Under the pieces are notes generated by a model. The model was not told the origin of the DNA. It worked only from the letters and a program-made list of their open reading frames with translations, and searched no databases. A program made the position numbers and the translations under genes. DNA of 49,637 nucleotides from Microcaldota archaeon (lineage in GTDB: Archaea > Micrarchaeota > Micrarchaeia > Micrarchaeales > Micrarchaeaceae), in the NCBI GenBank assembly GCA_021817565.1, contig JAKAUP010000006.1:1-49637 (forward strand). The letters are read 5' to 3'. Positions 1 to 8,181 of this stretch are shown here, in pieces (position 1 is the stretch's first letter; the number at the start of each line of letters is the position of its first letter).

Positions 1-121
1 ATCTCCCATAATTAAAAAAAGAACGCAATAGCGGCTCGAAAAGTCGCTTCCGTTCACGAATAGAGTGTCATTTAGATGCCTTTGGTCAAATTCCGCCGTA
101 CTAGATAAAAATGGTGCATAT

Positions 122-574
122 ATGCTGATTCCTATCTTTTCACTTATCCCGCTGCTAATATCATTCGGGATACTTGGGATTTACGATGTGCTTGGAAACA
201 AACGGATAAGTTTGAAAGTAATATTGGCGTTTGTGCTGATATTCCTGGTTATTGCACTTTACCAGTGGTTTTTTGCGCCAACTTTCTCAATTATAAAAGC
301 CCCACAATGGGAAGTCATAGCCACGGTTATATCAATGGCGGTGCTCTTAGCGATTCCGAGCCTAGGTTTTGGTGATAAGCTGTTTTTAATCGCTGCATTC
401 ATTGTTTATCCATTCTGGGTAATCTGGATAGTGATTATCGCTGCAGAGCTGCTTACTGGCCCTTTGTTCAAGTTGATATTCTTCTTTAAAAAGAACGGAA
501 AAGCGTCCGTTCCATTCTATCCATTCCTGTTTCTTGCAACTTTTACCCTATATCTAATAATCGCTTATCTTTAG
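122..574 (+). CDS. Hypothetical integral membrane protein
   Basis: I do not recognise a family. From the ATG at 122 the product is about 150 residues and almost wholly hydrophobic, with four or five predicted membrane segments: one at the very N-terminus (LIPIFSLIPLLISFG), one around FVLIFLVIALYQWFF, two in the middle and one at the C-terminus (FYPFLFLATFTLYLIIAYL). A short basic loop (FFFKKNGK) sits before the last segment. The frame opens with a GTG at 65, but the residues before 122 are polar and not membrane-like, so I chose the ATG. The next gene is convergent. Role unknown; the call as a real gene rests on the long hydrophobic frame. Confidence 0.5.
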   Translation: MLIPIFSLIPLLISFGILGIYDVLGNKRISLKVILAFVLIFLVIALYQWFFAPTFSIIKAPQWEVIATVISMAVLLAIPSLGFGDKLFLIAAFIVYPFWVIWIVIIAAELLTGPLFKLIFFFKKNGKASVPFYPFLFLATFTLYLIIAYL

Positions 575-601
575 CTTATTGAAACATTAACTTTACCAAA
601 A

Positions 602-1780
602 CTAATCTTTGAGTACTTCCACACCTTTCCTGTTACTTACTACCTTAAGTGTGCTAAGATTCTCCTTCTCAGACCAGAATTTCCTTAACTTATCCATACC
701 TTTATTCCCATTCTCAACCCTTATGAGCGAAGCTATTGAATCATACCCGCCTGCTCCTGGCAACTTTGTTGCAAATCCTCCATTTGCATTTGACTCTTCT
801 ATCAATTCTGTAGCATCATCAGGCTCTATCGGAACATTGCTTAATTTCCCAAGCCTTTTTGAGGCTACCCTTGCTTGGTCAAAAGCGCTTTTGAACTCAT
901 TAAAAGATTCTTCCTCACCGATTTTCTGTAGTAACCTGAGTTTTTCAATTGCGGTTCTGTTTCTATCGTCCATCTCCCTTATTATTTTATCATACTCCTG
1001 CCTGTTGGTTTCCTTGAACCCATTTACACTTCCCACCATCGAGGTTGTTATAGCGGCATTGCCTACAAAATTCGCTACCAGAAAATCAAATACATTCGGA
1101 AGCGGAAACCGCTCTATACTGTAATCCCATCTCATCTTTACTATCCTTGACACATCATTCATTGAGAAATCCTTCGGGAAATCTTTTATTAATTCAGGGC
1201 TATACCTAGAATATATAATGTCCCCGTATGAGGCAGCGGCTATATCAAACCCACTCCCTATTTTTCCGGTTCCTAAAGCGTGTGCAACCTGCGCTATCTT
1301 GTGCAGCGTATCATCCTTATAAAAATCAAGTCCGAACGCAGTGAGTACCGCTCCTACAGTTGCTGCCGTAACTGCAGCGCTGCTTCCAAGGCCAGATTTT
1401 GAGACCTTTCTTCCACCATCCCCTATCCTGTATGAGAATGCAGGGTCATTCTCGCTTCTAATATTGAACCCAGATATCCTGCAGCCTTCAGATACGGCAT
1501 ACATCAGAGCTGCCTCCGCAGCAATCTTCACAAGCAACATTTCTTTCTTCGGTTCAAATCCGAATTTTCCTGTTTTAAGGTCTACCTTACCTTCAGCGCG
1601 CACATCAAACTGTGGAACCTCTATCCTTATTATGTCTTCATCATTCAATGATAGATGTACGTGCACTCCAGCATCTACAGTTGTCACATAACCGATATTT
1701 CCCTTTTCTAGTATCGAATACCCACCAAGCCAGAGTATCTTTCCGTGCGCTTTGGTGTGCACCTTACTTATTTTTGCCAT
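602..1780 (-). CDS. Phosphomevalonate kinase (GHMP kinase family)
   Basis: Likely phosphorylates 5-phosphomevalonate to the 5-diphosphate in isoprenoid (archaeal lipid) synthesis. Seen: an N-terminal GHMP start (KILWLGGYSILEKGNIGYV), the glycine/serine ATP loop KSGLGSSAA at residues 128-136 and a C-terminal GAGGYDS loop at 342-348, in a 392-residue protein. These motifs, especially GAGGYD, are typical of the ERG8/Sulfolobus-type phosphomevalonate kinase rather than mevalonate kinase. The ATG at 1780 begins directly with the conserved beta strand, and a TATA-like AATTTAAATATT lies at about 1818-1828. An inverted repeat sits between that box and the start (separate entry). It is transcribed alone. 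Most archaea use other routes after phosphomevalonate, so this enzyme is notable. A diverged GHMP kinase of other specificity cannot be excluded. Confidence 0.8.
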   Translation of the reverse strand: MAKISKVHTKAHGKILWLGGYSILEKGNIGYVTTVDAGVHVHLSLNDEDIIRIEVPQFDVRAEGKVDLKTGKFGFEPKKEMLLVKIAAEAALMYAVSEGCRISGFNIRSENDPAFSYRIGDGGRKVSKSGLGSSAAVTAATVGAVLTAFGLDFYKDDTLHKIAQVAHALGTGKIGSGFDIAAASYGDIIYSRYSPELIKDFPKDFSMNDVSRIVKMRWDYSIERFPLPNVFDFLVANFVGNAAITTSMVGSVNGFKETNRQEYDKIIREMDDRNRTAIEKLRLLQKIGEEESFNEFKSAFDQARVASKRLGKLSNVPIEPDDATELIEESNANGGFATKLPGAGGYDSIASLIRVENGNKGMDKLRKFWSEKENLSTLKVVSNRKGVEVLKD

Positions 1781-1792
1781 AATATCCCAGAA

Positions 1793-1816
1793 TTAGATAT
1801 CCCTTCCCATATCTAA
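1793..1816 (-). promoter_or_regulatory. Operator-like inverted repeat before the phosphomevalonate kinase gene
   Basis: TTAGATAT and ATATCTAA form a perfect 8-base inverted repeat around an 8-base spacer (CCCTTCCC). It lies between the TATA-like box (about 1818-1828) and the ATG at 1780, where the transcription start is expected. This is the usual place for an archaeal repressor site. Sequence symmetry is seen; regulation is inferred. Confidence 0.35.
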
Positions 1817-1906
1817 TATTTAAATTTAGCTTTCTTTGTAAATCTGTGTATTGTCGTTTAAAAAGCCCCATCAAAAAGTAAAAAGCACTAATAATTTATT
1901 TACTTT

Positions 1907-2785
1907 TTAAAGTGTTGTTTTGTAGGGCTGACTCCCGCCGTTCTTTACCTTTACCGCCGCCTGTATAACATCCTTATCCAACCATTCCGGCAGCCCTTTT
2001 CTAGAAGCATAATCATATAATATCAACTTGAATATGTTGGAAATTACTGATGTTATTACCATACCAATTACTATCAGTATTAAGCCAACAAAGGCGCCTA
2101 AAATTGAAAGTACTCCTAAAACGCTGTAAGAAAGAAATGATAATACTAGAATTAAAAGACCTCCAAGCGTAAATCCCAATCCGTAAAGATCTGCATAAGA
2201 TATTCCTCCAACAGTTGATCCGAAATGCTTCACGAAAACGTTAACGCTTGACTTTATTGCGTTTATAGGTCCAACGTGCTGCTCATATATTATCGGAACT
2301 ACAAAGATTGTGGATACACCTATTGCCAGGCTTGCACTAGCCCCTATTAGAATTCCCCCTATCCCCCTAATCCTAGATCCTATAATCCTTATCAGCATTA
2401 TAACTACCGAATAGAACAGAGCCCACTCTAACACAAGCAATGTATATTCCTTTGTAAGGGCCAATGCCTTTCCAATGCTGATCTTTTTACCATCAGTATA
2501 GCTTTTGAATGCAATGAACAGAGCCATTATAATGTAAGTCGAAGTAAATTATGAAATGAGATAGAACATAAAAAGAGCAATTACAAACTCAGCTTGGAAG
2601 ATATACGTGGAGGTATTACCTATCTGGCTAAAATTTAGAATAAGGAACGAGCCTATTATCAGTATAGACTCAACTGCTATAACTATAATCGATAATAGTG
2701 GATAGAGCATCAACTGCCTGTCTTTGAAAACCTCCTTTCTTATCAATGAACCTATTTTCCATCCTGCTTCCAGGCGCTCAAACAT
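1907..2785 (-). pseudogene. DUF6159-like membrane protein interrupted by one in-frame TAA
   Basis: Two coding pieces lie in the same frame and are separated only by a TAA at 2549-2551: an N-terminal piece (MFERLEAGWKIGSLIRKEVF...FYLIS) and a C-terminal piece running to 1907. Read through the stop, they give one continuous membrane protein of about 292 residues, with seven sense codons (FTSTYII) between the stop and the downstream ATG at 2527. The layout resembles DUF6159: a short amphipathic N-terminus, 'PLLS' before the first membrane helix, a central ALFIAF segment, then 'PIIYEQHVGPINAIKSS'. I chose the ATG at 2785 because a TATA box (TTTTTATATATTTAA, about 2810-2824) lies 25-30 bases before it; the ATG at 2800 is too close. 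TAA is not a selenocysteine or pyrrolysine codon, so this is a nonsense mutation, a sequencing error, or reinitiation at 2527. Confidence 0.7.
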
Positions 2786-2910
2786 ATGAACCAAATTCAT
2801 TAAGCCTTAAATATATAAAAATGCTTCTAAACTCTAAATGCTTCTATGACCCTAAATTCAGGAAGTTGACATTTATACTCTTATCATCGTAATCCTTCCT
2901 TAATTGATCT

Positions 2911-2952
2911 AGATACAAACGCGGTTGAAGCTCAGCTTACGTTTTTGTATCT
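2911..2952 (-). terminator. Long stem-loop after the M13 peptidase gene
   Basis: AGATACAAACG pairs with CGTTTTTGTATCT (11 pairs with a two-base bulge). The enclosed stretch holds a nested small hairpin AAGC-TCA-GCTT. It begins 15 bases beyond the stop of the M13 gene on the minus strand, so a transcript end or 3' UTR structure is the simplest reading. No strong poly-U run follows. Confidence 0.35.
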
Positions 2953-2966
2953 ACCCTTTCATAGCT

Positions 2967-4955
2967 TTACCACAGGCTTATACCTCCATAAGCAACCTTA
3001 GGCTTTCTGAGCCTGCTTTTTCCTTCAAAAGCCTTAGGGAATGCTTCATGTGCCAGCACAGGTATTGAGCCGCGGAATTCTTCTGGAGAATGAACTCCAG
3101 AATTTAACAAAACCTTCTTAGTTTCCGGTCTGGTCTTGTTTCTCCAAATCTGCGCCCATGCGATGAAAAATCTTTGTTCTTCAGTAAAACCTCTAAATTT
3201 TTTTGATAGTCCATCAGAACCAACGCGCTTAAGGAGCGCATCATATGCTATCTGTATCCCTCCCAAGTCAGCTATGTTCTCCCCCAGGGTCAGCTTCCCG
3301 TTTACCTTAATTCCGGGTAATGCTTCCAATGAACTGTAAATCCTTTCCACAACTTCTCCTTTTTTCTCAAACCTTCTCCTATCCTCATTTGTCCACCAGC
3401 TCTTCAGGTTTCCATTTAGGTCGAATCTGCTTCCATCATCATCAAAACCATGAGTTAGTTCATGGCCGATAATTCCACCTATGCTCCCATAGTTTACTGC
3501 ATCGTCCATACTGGCATCAAAGAAAGGGGGCTGCAATATACCTGCAGGTATTACTATCTCATTCTTGGATGGGTCATAGTAAGCGTTCACTTCGTAGACA
3601 GCCATCTTCCATTTATTTTTCTCTACCTTTTTACCTACTTTTGACATTCTTCTTTTAATATAGAAATCGATTGCATGGCTGCAATTCTCAACTATGCTGT
3701 CACTTTCGATTACAAGTCCTTTATAATCCTTAAATCTCCTTGGTCTACCAACCTTAAATCCCATTGTCCCAAGTTTTTCAAGAGCCTTTCTTTTAGTCAG
3801 ATTACTCATCCAGTCTGCAGAAGCTAAACGCTTCATGAAAGCTGAGCGCATATCCTTAACCAAAGATACTGCTTCCCGAATTGATTCCGAATCGAAGGCC
3901 TCTTCCACATAAAGCTCTTCTAACGCATTACTGAGCAATGAGCTAACAATGGAAACACCGTGTTTCCAAAGCGGGGGCATTTTTTCATGCCCCATGAGTT
4001 TCTTTCCAAAAAAGTCGAAATTCGCCTTTACAAGCTCACTATGGAGAATAGAAGCATTCGATTCTATAACTATCCATTTGAGGTAGTCCTTTATCTTCTG
4101 AAAATCCTCTTCATATATTATCCTATCAAGTCCATTAAAGAATTCTGGCTGACCTATAACTACATAATCTAGGTTTTTAACATAAAGCCCTTCTGAAACA
4201 TTTCTGATATCAATGTTTCGGTACCTCTTTTCTAAATCCTTGATATAAAACTTATGGTAATTCTTGATGCTATCCCTAAGTTCTACAGGAGTTCTGCTAT
4301 AGAGCGCAAGTTTGTCCTCTACCGAAATCACTCTATCAGCAATTTCATAAGCTTCGGTATTACTGTGTCCATAAAGAAGGAAGGCAGTGCGCATGTAGTT
4401 AAGATATTCCTTACGTATTTGTGAAAATTTTTTTGAGGTATAATACTCCTTACTTGGAAGGTTTATCCCACCCTGCCATATGTGTAATGCGTATATACTG
4501 CTGTTTTTCTCATCCTCATACGAGGCAATTCCAAAGAATGGGTAACAACCACTTTTGTACATCTCCGTAACAAGCTCTGGTATGTCGCTCCTCCCATCAA
4601 TAGAATCAACACGTTTAAGTAAGTGTTCAATAGGCCTGAAAGCGGTTTGATCTCTCCTTCTCACGTCCATGAACGAAGTGTAGAGTCTTTTTATTAGTTT
4701 TCCGTTCTTGTACTTAGAGGGGTTTGTAACACACGACTCTATTATGCCACGCAATATCAGAAGGTTTGCTTCACTAAGCTGATAAAATGGACTTATACTA
4801 ACCTTATCTTTTGGTATCAAATTTCTGGATATCCAAGAGCCACAGGAATACCGATAAAAATCTTGAAAAGGGTCTTTTGAGAAGTCCATGTGCTTTAGCG
4901 AGAAACCAAGCTTTTTCTGCAACTTAAGTTTTACACCAGATTGTCTATTTTTCAT
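2967..4955 (-). CDS. M13 (neprilysin/PepO-type) zinc metallopeptidase
   Basis: A zinc endopeptidase expected to cleave small peptides. Seen in 662 residues: the N-terminal DPFQDFYRYSCGSWI block of M13 enzymes, the NAYYDPS substrate-binding motif, the zinc site HELTH (His498, Glu499, His502), and GENIADLGG with the third ligand Glu559 and Asp563. The length is normal for the family. There is no signal peptide or N-terminal membrane helix, so the enzyme is probably cytoplasmic, unlike secreted or membrane-anchored relatives. The start is uncertain: a TATA-like TTTATAAATACT lies only about 10 bases before the ATG at 4955, which would favour the internal ATG at 4889 (MDFSKDPFQDFY). Transcribed alone; a stem-loop follows the stop. 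Family assignment is secure, substrate unknown. Confidence 0.92.
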   Translation of the reverse strand: MKNRQSGVKLKLQKKLGFSLKHMDFSKDPFQDFYRYSCGSWISRNLIPKDKVSISPFYQLSEANLLILRGIIESCVTNPSKYKNGKLIKRLYTSFMDVRRRDQTAFRPIEHLLKRVDSIDGRSDIPELVTEMYKSGCYPFFGIASYEDEKNSSIYALHIWQGGINLPSKEYYTSKKFSQIRKEYLNYMRTAFLLYGHSNTEAYEIADRVISVEDKLALYSRTPVELRDSIKNYHKFYIKDLEKRYRNIDIRNVSEGLYVKNLDYVVIGQPEFFNGLDRIIYEEDFQKIKDYLKWIVIESNASILHSELVKANFDFFGKKLMGHEKMPPLWKHGVSIVSSLLSNALEELYVEEAFDSESIREAVSLVKDMRSAFMKRLASADWMSNLTKRKALEKLGTMGFKVGRPRRFKDYKGLVIESDSIVENCSHAIDFYIKRRMSKVGKKVEKNKWKMAVYEVNAYYDPSKNEIVIPAGILQPPFFDASMDDAVNYGSIGGIIGHELTHGFDDDGSRFDLNGNLKSWWTNEDRRRFEKKGEVVERIYSSLEALPGIKVNGKLTLGENIADLGGIQIAYDALLKRVGSDGLSKKFRGFTEEQRFFIAWAQIWRNKTRPETKKVLLNSGVHSPEEFRGSIPVLAHEAFPKAFEGKSRLRKPKVAYGGISLW

Positions 4956-5103
4956 ATAAGTATTTATAAAAAAACCTCTTTAAAGTTACCATAAAAAATT
5001 AAAATCTAAATATGTTATTAAGGCAACCGTTCAGCGAGCTTCTGATTTGCGTAATAAATCTTTGCCCTTCACTCATTCCCAATATAAAGTATAAGATAAT
5101 AAA

Positions 5104-5133
5104 AGAGCCGATTAAATTCTTAATTTAAGCTCT
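5104..5133. other. Hairpin in the 320-base gap 4956-5276
   Basis: The gap between the M13 gene and the NDP-kinase-like gene is very AT-rich and has no convincing small gene. It holds this stem: AGAGC, a three-base bulge CGA, then TTAAATT-CTT-AATTTAA, then GCTCT, i.e. two perfect helices with a three-base loop. TATA-like stretches lie on both sides (about 4962-4972 for the minus strand, and around 5240-5262 for the plus strand). Function unknown. Confidence 0.3.
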
Positions 5134-5276
5134 AAAGATCCGGGTTTGGACCTGATTTTAACGTATAAATACCAAAATTATAAATATTAAAAACCATAAA
5201 ATTTTGTGTAGGTTAAGATAAATCCTTATCAAAGGCAGATTATAATATAGTGTTAATATAATTAATCAAAACAGAG

Positions 5277-6017
5277 ATGCATATGGGAAAATTTAAATCA
5301 GAAAATCCAAATAGCGCGCAACCCAATTCAAAAGCGAATACAATAAATCACGAAAAGGATATCGCAACATTTACAATAAAACCCGAGCCGCTTGCAGATG
5401 GGAGGGGAGATAAGATAATGGGGTGGCTTAACCACTTTTGCAGCAGAAACAGCCTAAAGATAGTCTTTGACCGGTGCTTTACCTTTACTGAAGAGCATAT
5501 AAATAGCCATTATCTGAGCTATAAAAACAAGCTTGAAGAGGTCGGTAATAAGGTGCTTGCTTCCTATGCGCTATGTAAAGACGAGAAAAAAAGAAGGGAA
5601 TTTGAGGTTCGAGGTTTCACAAAAATGTCTCCAAAGGAGCTTGGCACTGAGATATACAAAACAGAGTTACATAACTACCCAGGAAAGAAGTTTAGATTCA
5701 TGGTAATCATAGGCAAAAATGCCGCAGAAAAGATAGCAAATGTAAGGGGTGCATCTGATCCAGTAGTTTCAGCAAAAGGTACACTGAGGCACGAATTTAT
5801 TACAGAAGAAAGGATGGGCATAATAGACATACTGCTAAAGGGAAAGCCTCTTGACAATATCGTGCACGTTTCGATTGGGTTAGAGGAGCTCGATAAGGAA
5901 TTACAACTGCATCTTGGTCTTACGCTAAAAGAGGCAGCATCAATCCTAAACAAAAACATGTCTCTATATCCTGGGTTTTACAGGATTGATAATAATATAA
6001 AAAATCTAAAGAGGTAA
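5277..6017 (+). CDS. Divergent nucleoside-diphosphate-kinase-like protein with insertion
   Basis: NDP kinases move the gamma-phosphate from one nucleoside triphosphate to another diphosphate through a phosphohistidine. Seen: FTIKPEPLADGRG (residues 32-44; families have IKPDGV), LKIVFDRCFTFTEEHINSHY at the place of the 'HY.EH' strand, GASDPVVSAKGTLRHEF (159-174; compare 'GxTdPxxAxPGTIRxDF') and NIVHVS (194-199), where His197 matches the catalytic histidine of 'NxxHGSD'. The order matches an NDK fold, but the protein is 246 residues rather than about 150: a polar leader of about 28 residues, an insertion of roughly 40 residues at 85-135, and a C-terminal extension. The GSD after the histidine is replaced by VSI. 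The pyrophosphatase gene starts 4 bases after the stop, so both are one transcript. Activity is uncertain; homology is likely. Confidence 0.65.
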   Translation: MHMGKFKSENPNSAQPNSKANTINHEKDIATFTIKPEPLADGRGDKIMGWLNHFCSRNSLKIVFDRCFTFTEEHINSHYLSYKNKLEEVGNKVLASYALCKDEKKRREFEVRGFTKMSPKELGTEIYKTELHNYPGKKFRFMVIIGKNAAEKIANVRGASDPVVSAKGTLRHEFITEERMGIIDILLKGKPLDNIVHVSIGLEELDKELQLHLGLTLKEAASILNKNMSLYPGFYRIDNNIKNLKR

Positions 6018-6021
6018 GTTC

Positions 6022-6495
6022 ATGGAGGAGTTTGAAGCTTATATAGAAATGATTGCACTTTCTGATATGAAGTATGTATTTGATGAAAATCAAGGGAAAC
6101 TGGTTTTTCATAGAAAGCTACCATGGATTCTTCCTGCACCATTCAATTACGGATTTATAAAAAATACAAGAAGCGGTGACGGAGATCCTTTGGATGTATT
6201 TGTGATCAGCAATTCTAAGATAACCCTAGGCTCTACGCTTAAAGTAAAGCCAATAGGTGTGCTCTATGTTGTTGATGAGGTTGGTATAGACAACAAGATT
6301 GTTGCGGTAAACCCAGAGGACGAATCGGTAAGGGGGATACAAGACATATCTGAGCTAGGCGAGAAAAAGCTTAATGAGCTTAAAAACATATTAGAGGGAA
6401 ATAAGAGGAATATTCCTGGGAAGTGGACAAGGGTAGAAGGCACTGCCGGAAAGGGAAAGGCCATGGAGGAGATAAAGAAGACATTCAATCATTAA
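6022..6495 (+). CDS. ppa: Inorganic pyrophosphatase, family I (soluble)
   Basis: Hydrolyses pyrophosphate to two phosphates in the cytoplasm, pulling synthesis of nucleic acids, aminoacyl-tRNAs and activated sugars. Seen: the signature DGDPLDVFV with metal ligands Asp53, Asp55 and Asp58; NYGF with Tyr43; a second acidic site D85-EVGI-D90 followed by Lys92; Lys17 and Arg31 in the N-terminal strand pair; GKW near the end. The 157-residue length is short but normal. By alignment from memory to E. coli PPase, two active-site residues differ: Glu31 is Val19 and Tyr141 is Asn127. The ATG has a good ribosome site (GAGGTAAGTT) and begins 4 bases after the NDK-like gene, which suggests a joint role in nucleotide and pyrophosphate balance. 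Confidence 0.88.
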   Translation: MEEFEAYIEMIALSDMKYVFDENQGKLVFHRKLPWILPAPFNYGFIKNTRSGDGDPLDVFVISNSKITLGSTLKVKPIGVLYVVDEVGIDNKIVAVNPEDESVRGIQDISELGEKKLNELKNILEGNKRNIPGKWTRVEGTAGKGKAMEEIKKTFNH

Positions 6496-6869
6496 CCTGG
6501 TTATTGCAAGCAAGGCGTTTAAGTGCAACAGCCCTAATTTAATAACCTAGAGTTATTCAGCAACCAAGAAAGCCGAAGTCAAAGAAGTAGAATTTATTCA
6601 ATTGTGGAAATGGCTTCCACAGCCCTAATCACCAAAACGCTAGCTTCTAAAGTCAAAATATCCGTGCCATTGGCTTTTCAATGCCTGTAAGATTTACTCT
6701 AAAAGAGAGAAAAAGTATCCTTCTGCAGTAGTTGGATTTTATATCTAAGAGAAGGTATTAAAAATCAACACCCTATCCGTATATAACAATAGTTATTATA
6801 AATTAGTCTACCACGTAATTAATTATAACGCAAATTGGAGTTCTTGCTAAATTGCTTTACGTGAATACA
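6496..6869 (+). other. Intergenic region with short hairpin and a repeated 11-mer
   Basis: No coding frame is convincing here. The sequence ACAGCCCTAAT occurs twice (about 6528 and 6619), and a perfect hairpin TGTGGAA-ATGGC-TTCCACA lies at 6603-6621, overlapping the second copy. A TATA-like TTATTATAAATTA at about 6791-6803 probably serves the next gene. A small RNA is possible but not shown. Confidence 0.3.
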
Positions 6870-7922
6870 ATGCCAAAAAGAGAAAAATTTGATAAAGCTC
6901 TACCTTTAAAAGCGGGAATTATAACTACAGTAGTTTTGGTATTCTTGTATATCTCTGTACTCCACTTAAACAAGCTAAATATCGAACCTTATGCTTTAGC
7001 GTCTTTTACATTTATTTCAAATCTTTTTATTATTTTTGTAATAACCCTAATTTACGATTATGTAACAGCGCGCAAAAAATTTTTAACCCAAGAACTTTAT
7101 GGAGCCGCATTTGCCTCATTAGCAATTGGAATTTATTTAGCATCACTAAAATTTGCAAGTCTAATTAGTTTTCTAGAAGCAGCCATACTTGTCTTCGTAG
7201 CTTTATATGCTGGTTACTGGATTGCAAATAGAAGGAAGATCCTTAAGATTGTCCAATTTTTTGGCGTATTATTTTTAATTATAATTGTCATTGAAGCTTT
7301 CAGATTTAATAATTCTGTTAGTAGTTTGGGATCTAATTTAAATAGTCCACACATTCTTAATAGTACAAACACTCAACTTACTTCTGCTTCTCAAGCATTA
7401 AGTACCTGTGAAGTAAATGTCCAGACTCAATTAAATATACTTAAAGAAAAATTGCCAAGTGGTTCAATAATACAAATAGTAAATAATACAATTTTCTATA
7501 GCACCGGAAACTATCCAATTACTAATGTTACAGTAAATTTAACATCTATTTCTGTAGGCGGAACATATTTAATGCCAAGAAATAATTTTTCAAATGAAAT
7601 AAATAATTGGATTCAAACATGGTCGGAGTTGCCATACGGCAGCGGAACACCTACGAGTGTTAATTGTTACTCTAGTAGTTATATATATTATGATGGTGGT
7701 GTTCCTTATATGTGTGCTGATCTTAAAACCCTTGCTTTAAAAGCGGCCAATACTAAGGGATTTGGTGTGGGTGCAATCGGTACAGCTGTAAGAGTTCAAG
7801 GAAATTATGGCGGCGCATCCGTAGCTATTTCTTATATAAATCCAATCCTATGTGATTCTAATGGTACTATTTTGCCTGATTCGCTTGCTTGGTTGAAGAA
7901 CATTCCAAGCAACTTCGAATAA
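6870..7922 (+). CDS. Hypothetical polytopic membrane protein with extracytoplasmic domain
   Basis: Not recognised. A basic start (MPKREKFDKALPLK) is followed by about five hydrophobic segments in the first 150 residues (IITTVVLVFLYISVL, FISNLFIIFVITLIYDYV, the alanine-rich LYGAAFASLAIGIYLA, LEAAILVFVALYAGYWIA, and VQFFGVLFLIIIVIEAF). The remaining 200 residues are rich in Asn, Ser and Thr with several N-glycosylation-like NxT/S sites and a few cysteines, as expected outside the membrane. A TTG at 6852 opens the frame, but I prefer the ATG at 6870 before the basic stretch. Strong use of A/T-ending codons sets it apart from genes beyond 10 kb. It is the first of four unknown genes in an AT-rich block; a horizontally acquired origin is possible. 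Confidence 0.65.
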   Translation: MPKREKFDKALPLKAGIITTVVLVFLYISVLHLNKLNIEPYALASFTFISNLFIIFVITLIYDYVTARKKFLTQELYGAAFASLAIGIYLASLKFASLISFLEAAILVFVALYAGYWIANRRKILKIVQFFGVLFLIIIVIEAFRFNNSVSSLGSNLNSPHILNSTNTQLTSASQALSTCEVNVQTQLNILKEKLPSGSIIQIVNNTIFYSTGNYPITNVTVNLTSISVGGTYLMPRNNFSNEINNWIQTWSELPYGSGTPTSVNCYSSSYIYYDGGVPYMCADLKTLALKAANTKGFGVGAIGTAVRVQGNYGGASVAISYINPILCDSNGTILPDSLAWLKNIPSNFE

Positions 7923-7954
7923 CTGGTTTTATACTTGTGTTCAAAATCTTTGAG

Positions 7955-7999
7955 TTATATATAATCCCCGTGCAGCCAAGCCCTGAGAGATTGCCTCTC
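7955..7999 (+). promoter_or_regulatory. TATA-like box and hairpin in the 7923-8181 gap
   Basis: TTATATATAA at 7955-7964 is followed, at the distance of a transcription start, by a hairpin GAGAG-ATTGC-CTCTC (7985-7999). No coding frame follows for about 180 bases. This could mark a small untranslated RNA or the leader of the next gene. Low confidence. Confidence 0.25.
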
Positions 8000-8181
8000 G
8001 TAAAGTAAAGAACCCGCTTTCGATAAAACTGCTTTTGTACATGAAAAATAAATTAATGTGTTAATAAATATTTAGGATTTATATAGAAAATGATAAAATA
8101 AGTAAAGCATATCTTATTCGAAAATAAAAGATTTATTTATTACTCTATAGAACATAATAAAATAGGTATCTATCAAAATAG

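Noticed and set aside
2549-2551. Recoding of the TAA as selenocysteine or pyrrolysine
   Set aside because: Sec uses UGA and Pyl uses UAG; a UAA cannot be explained this way.
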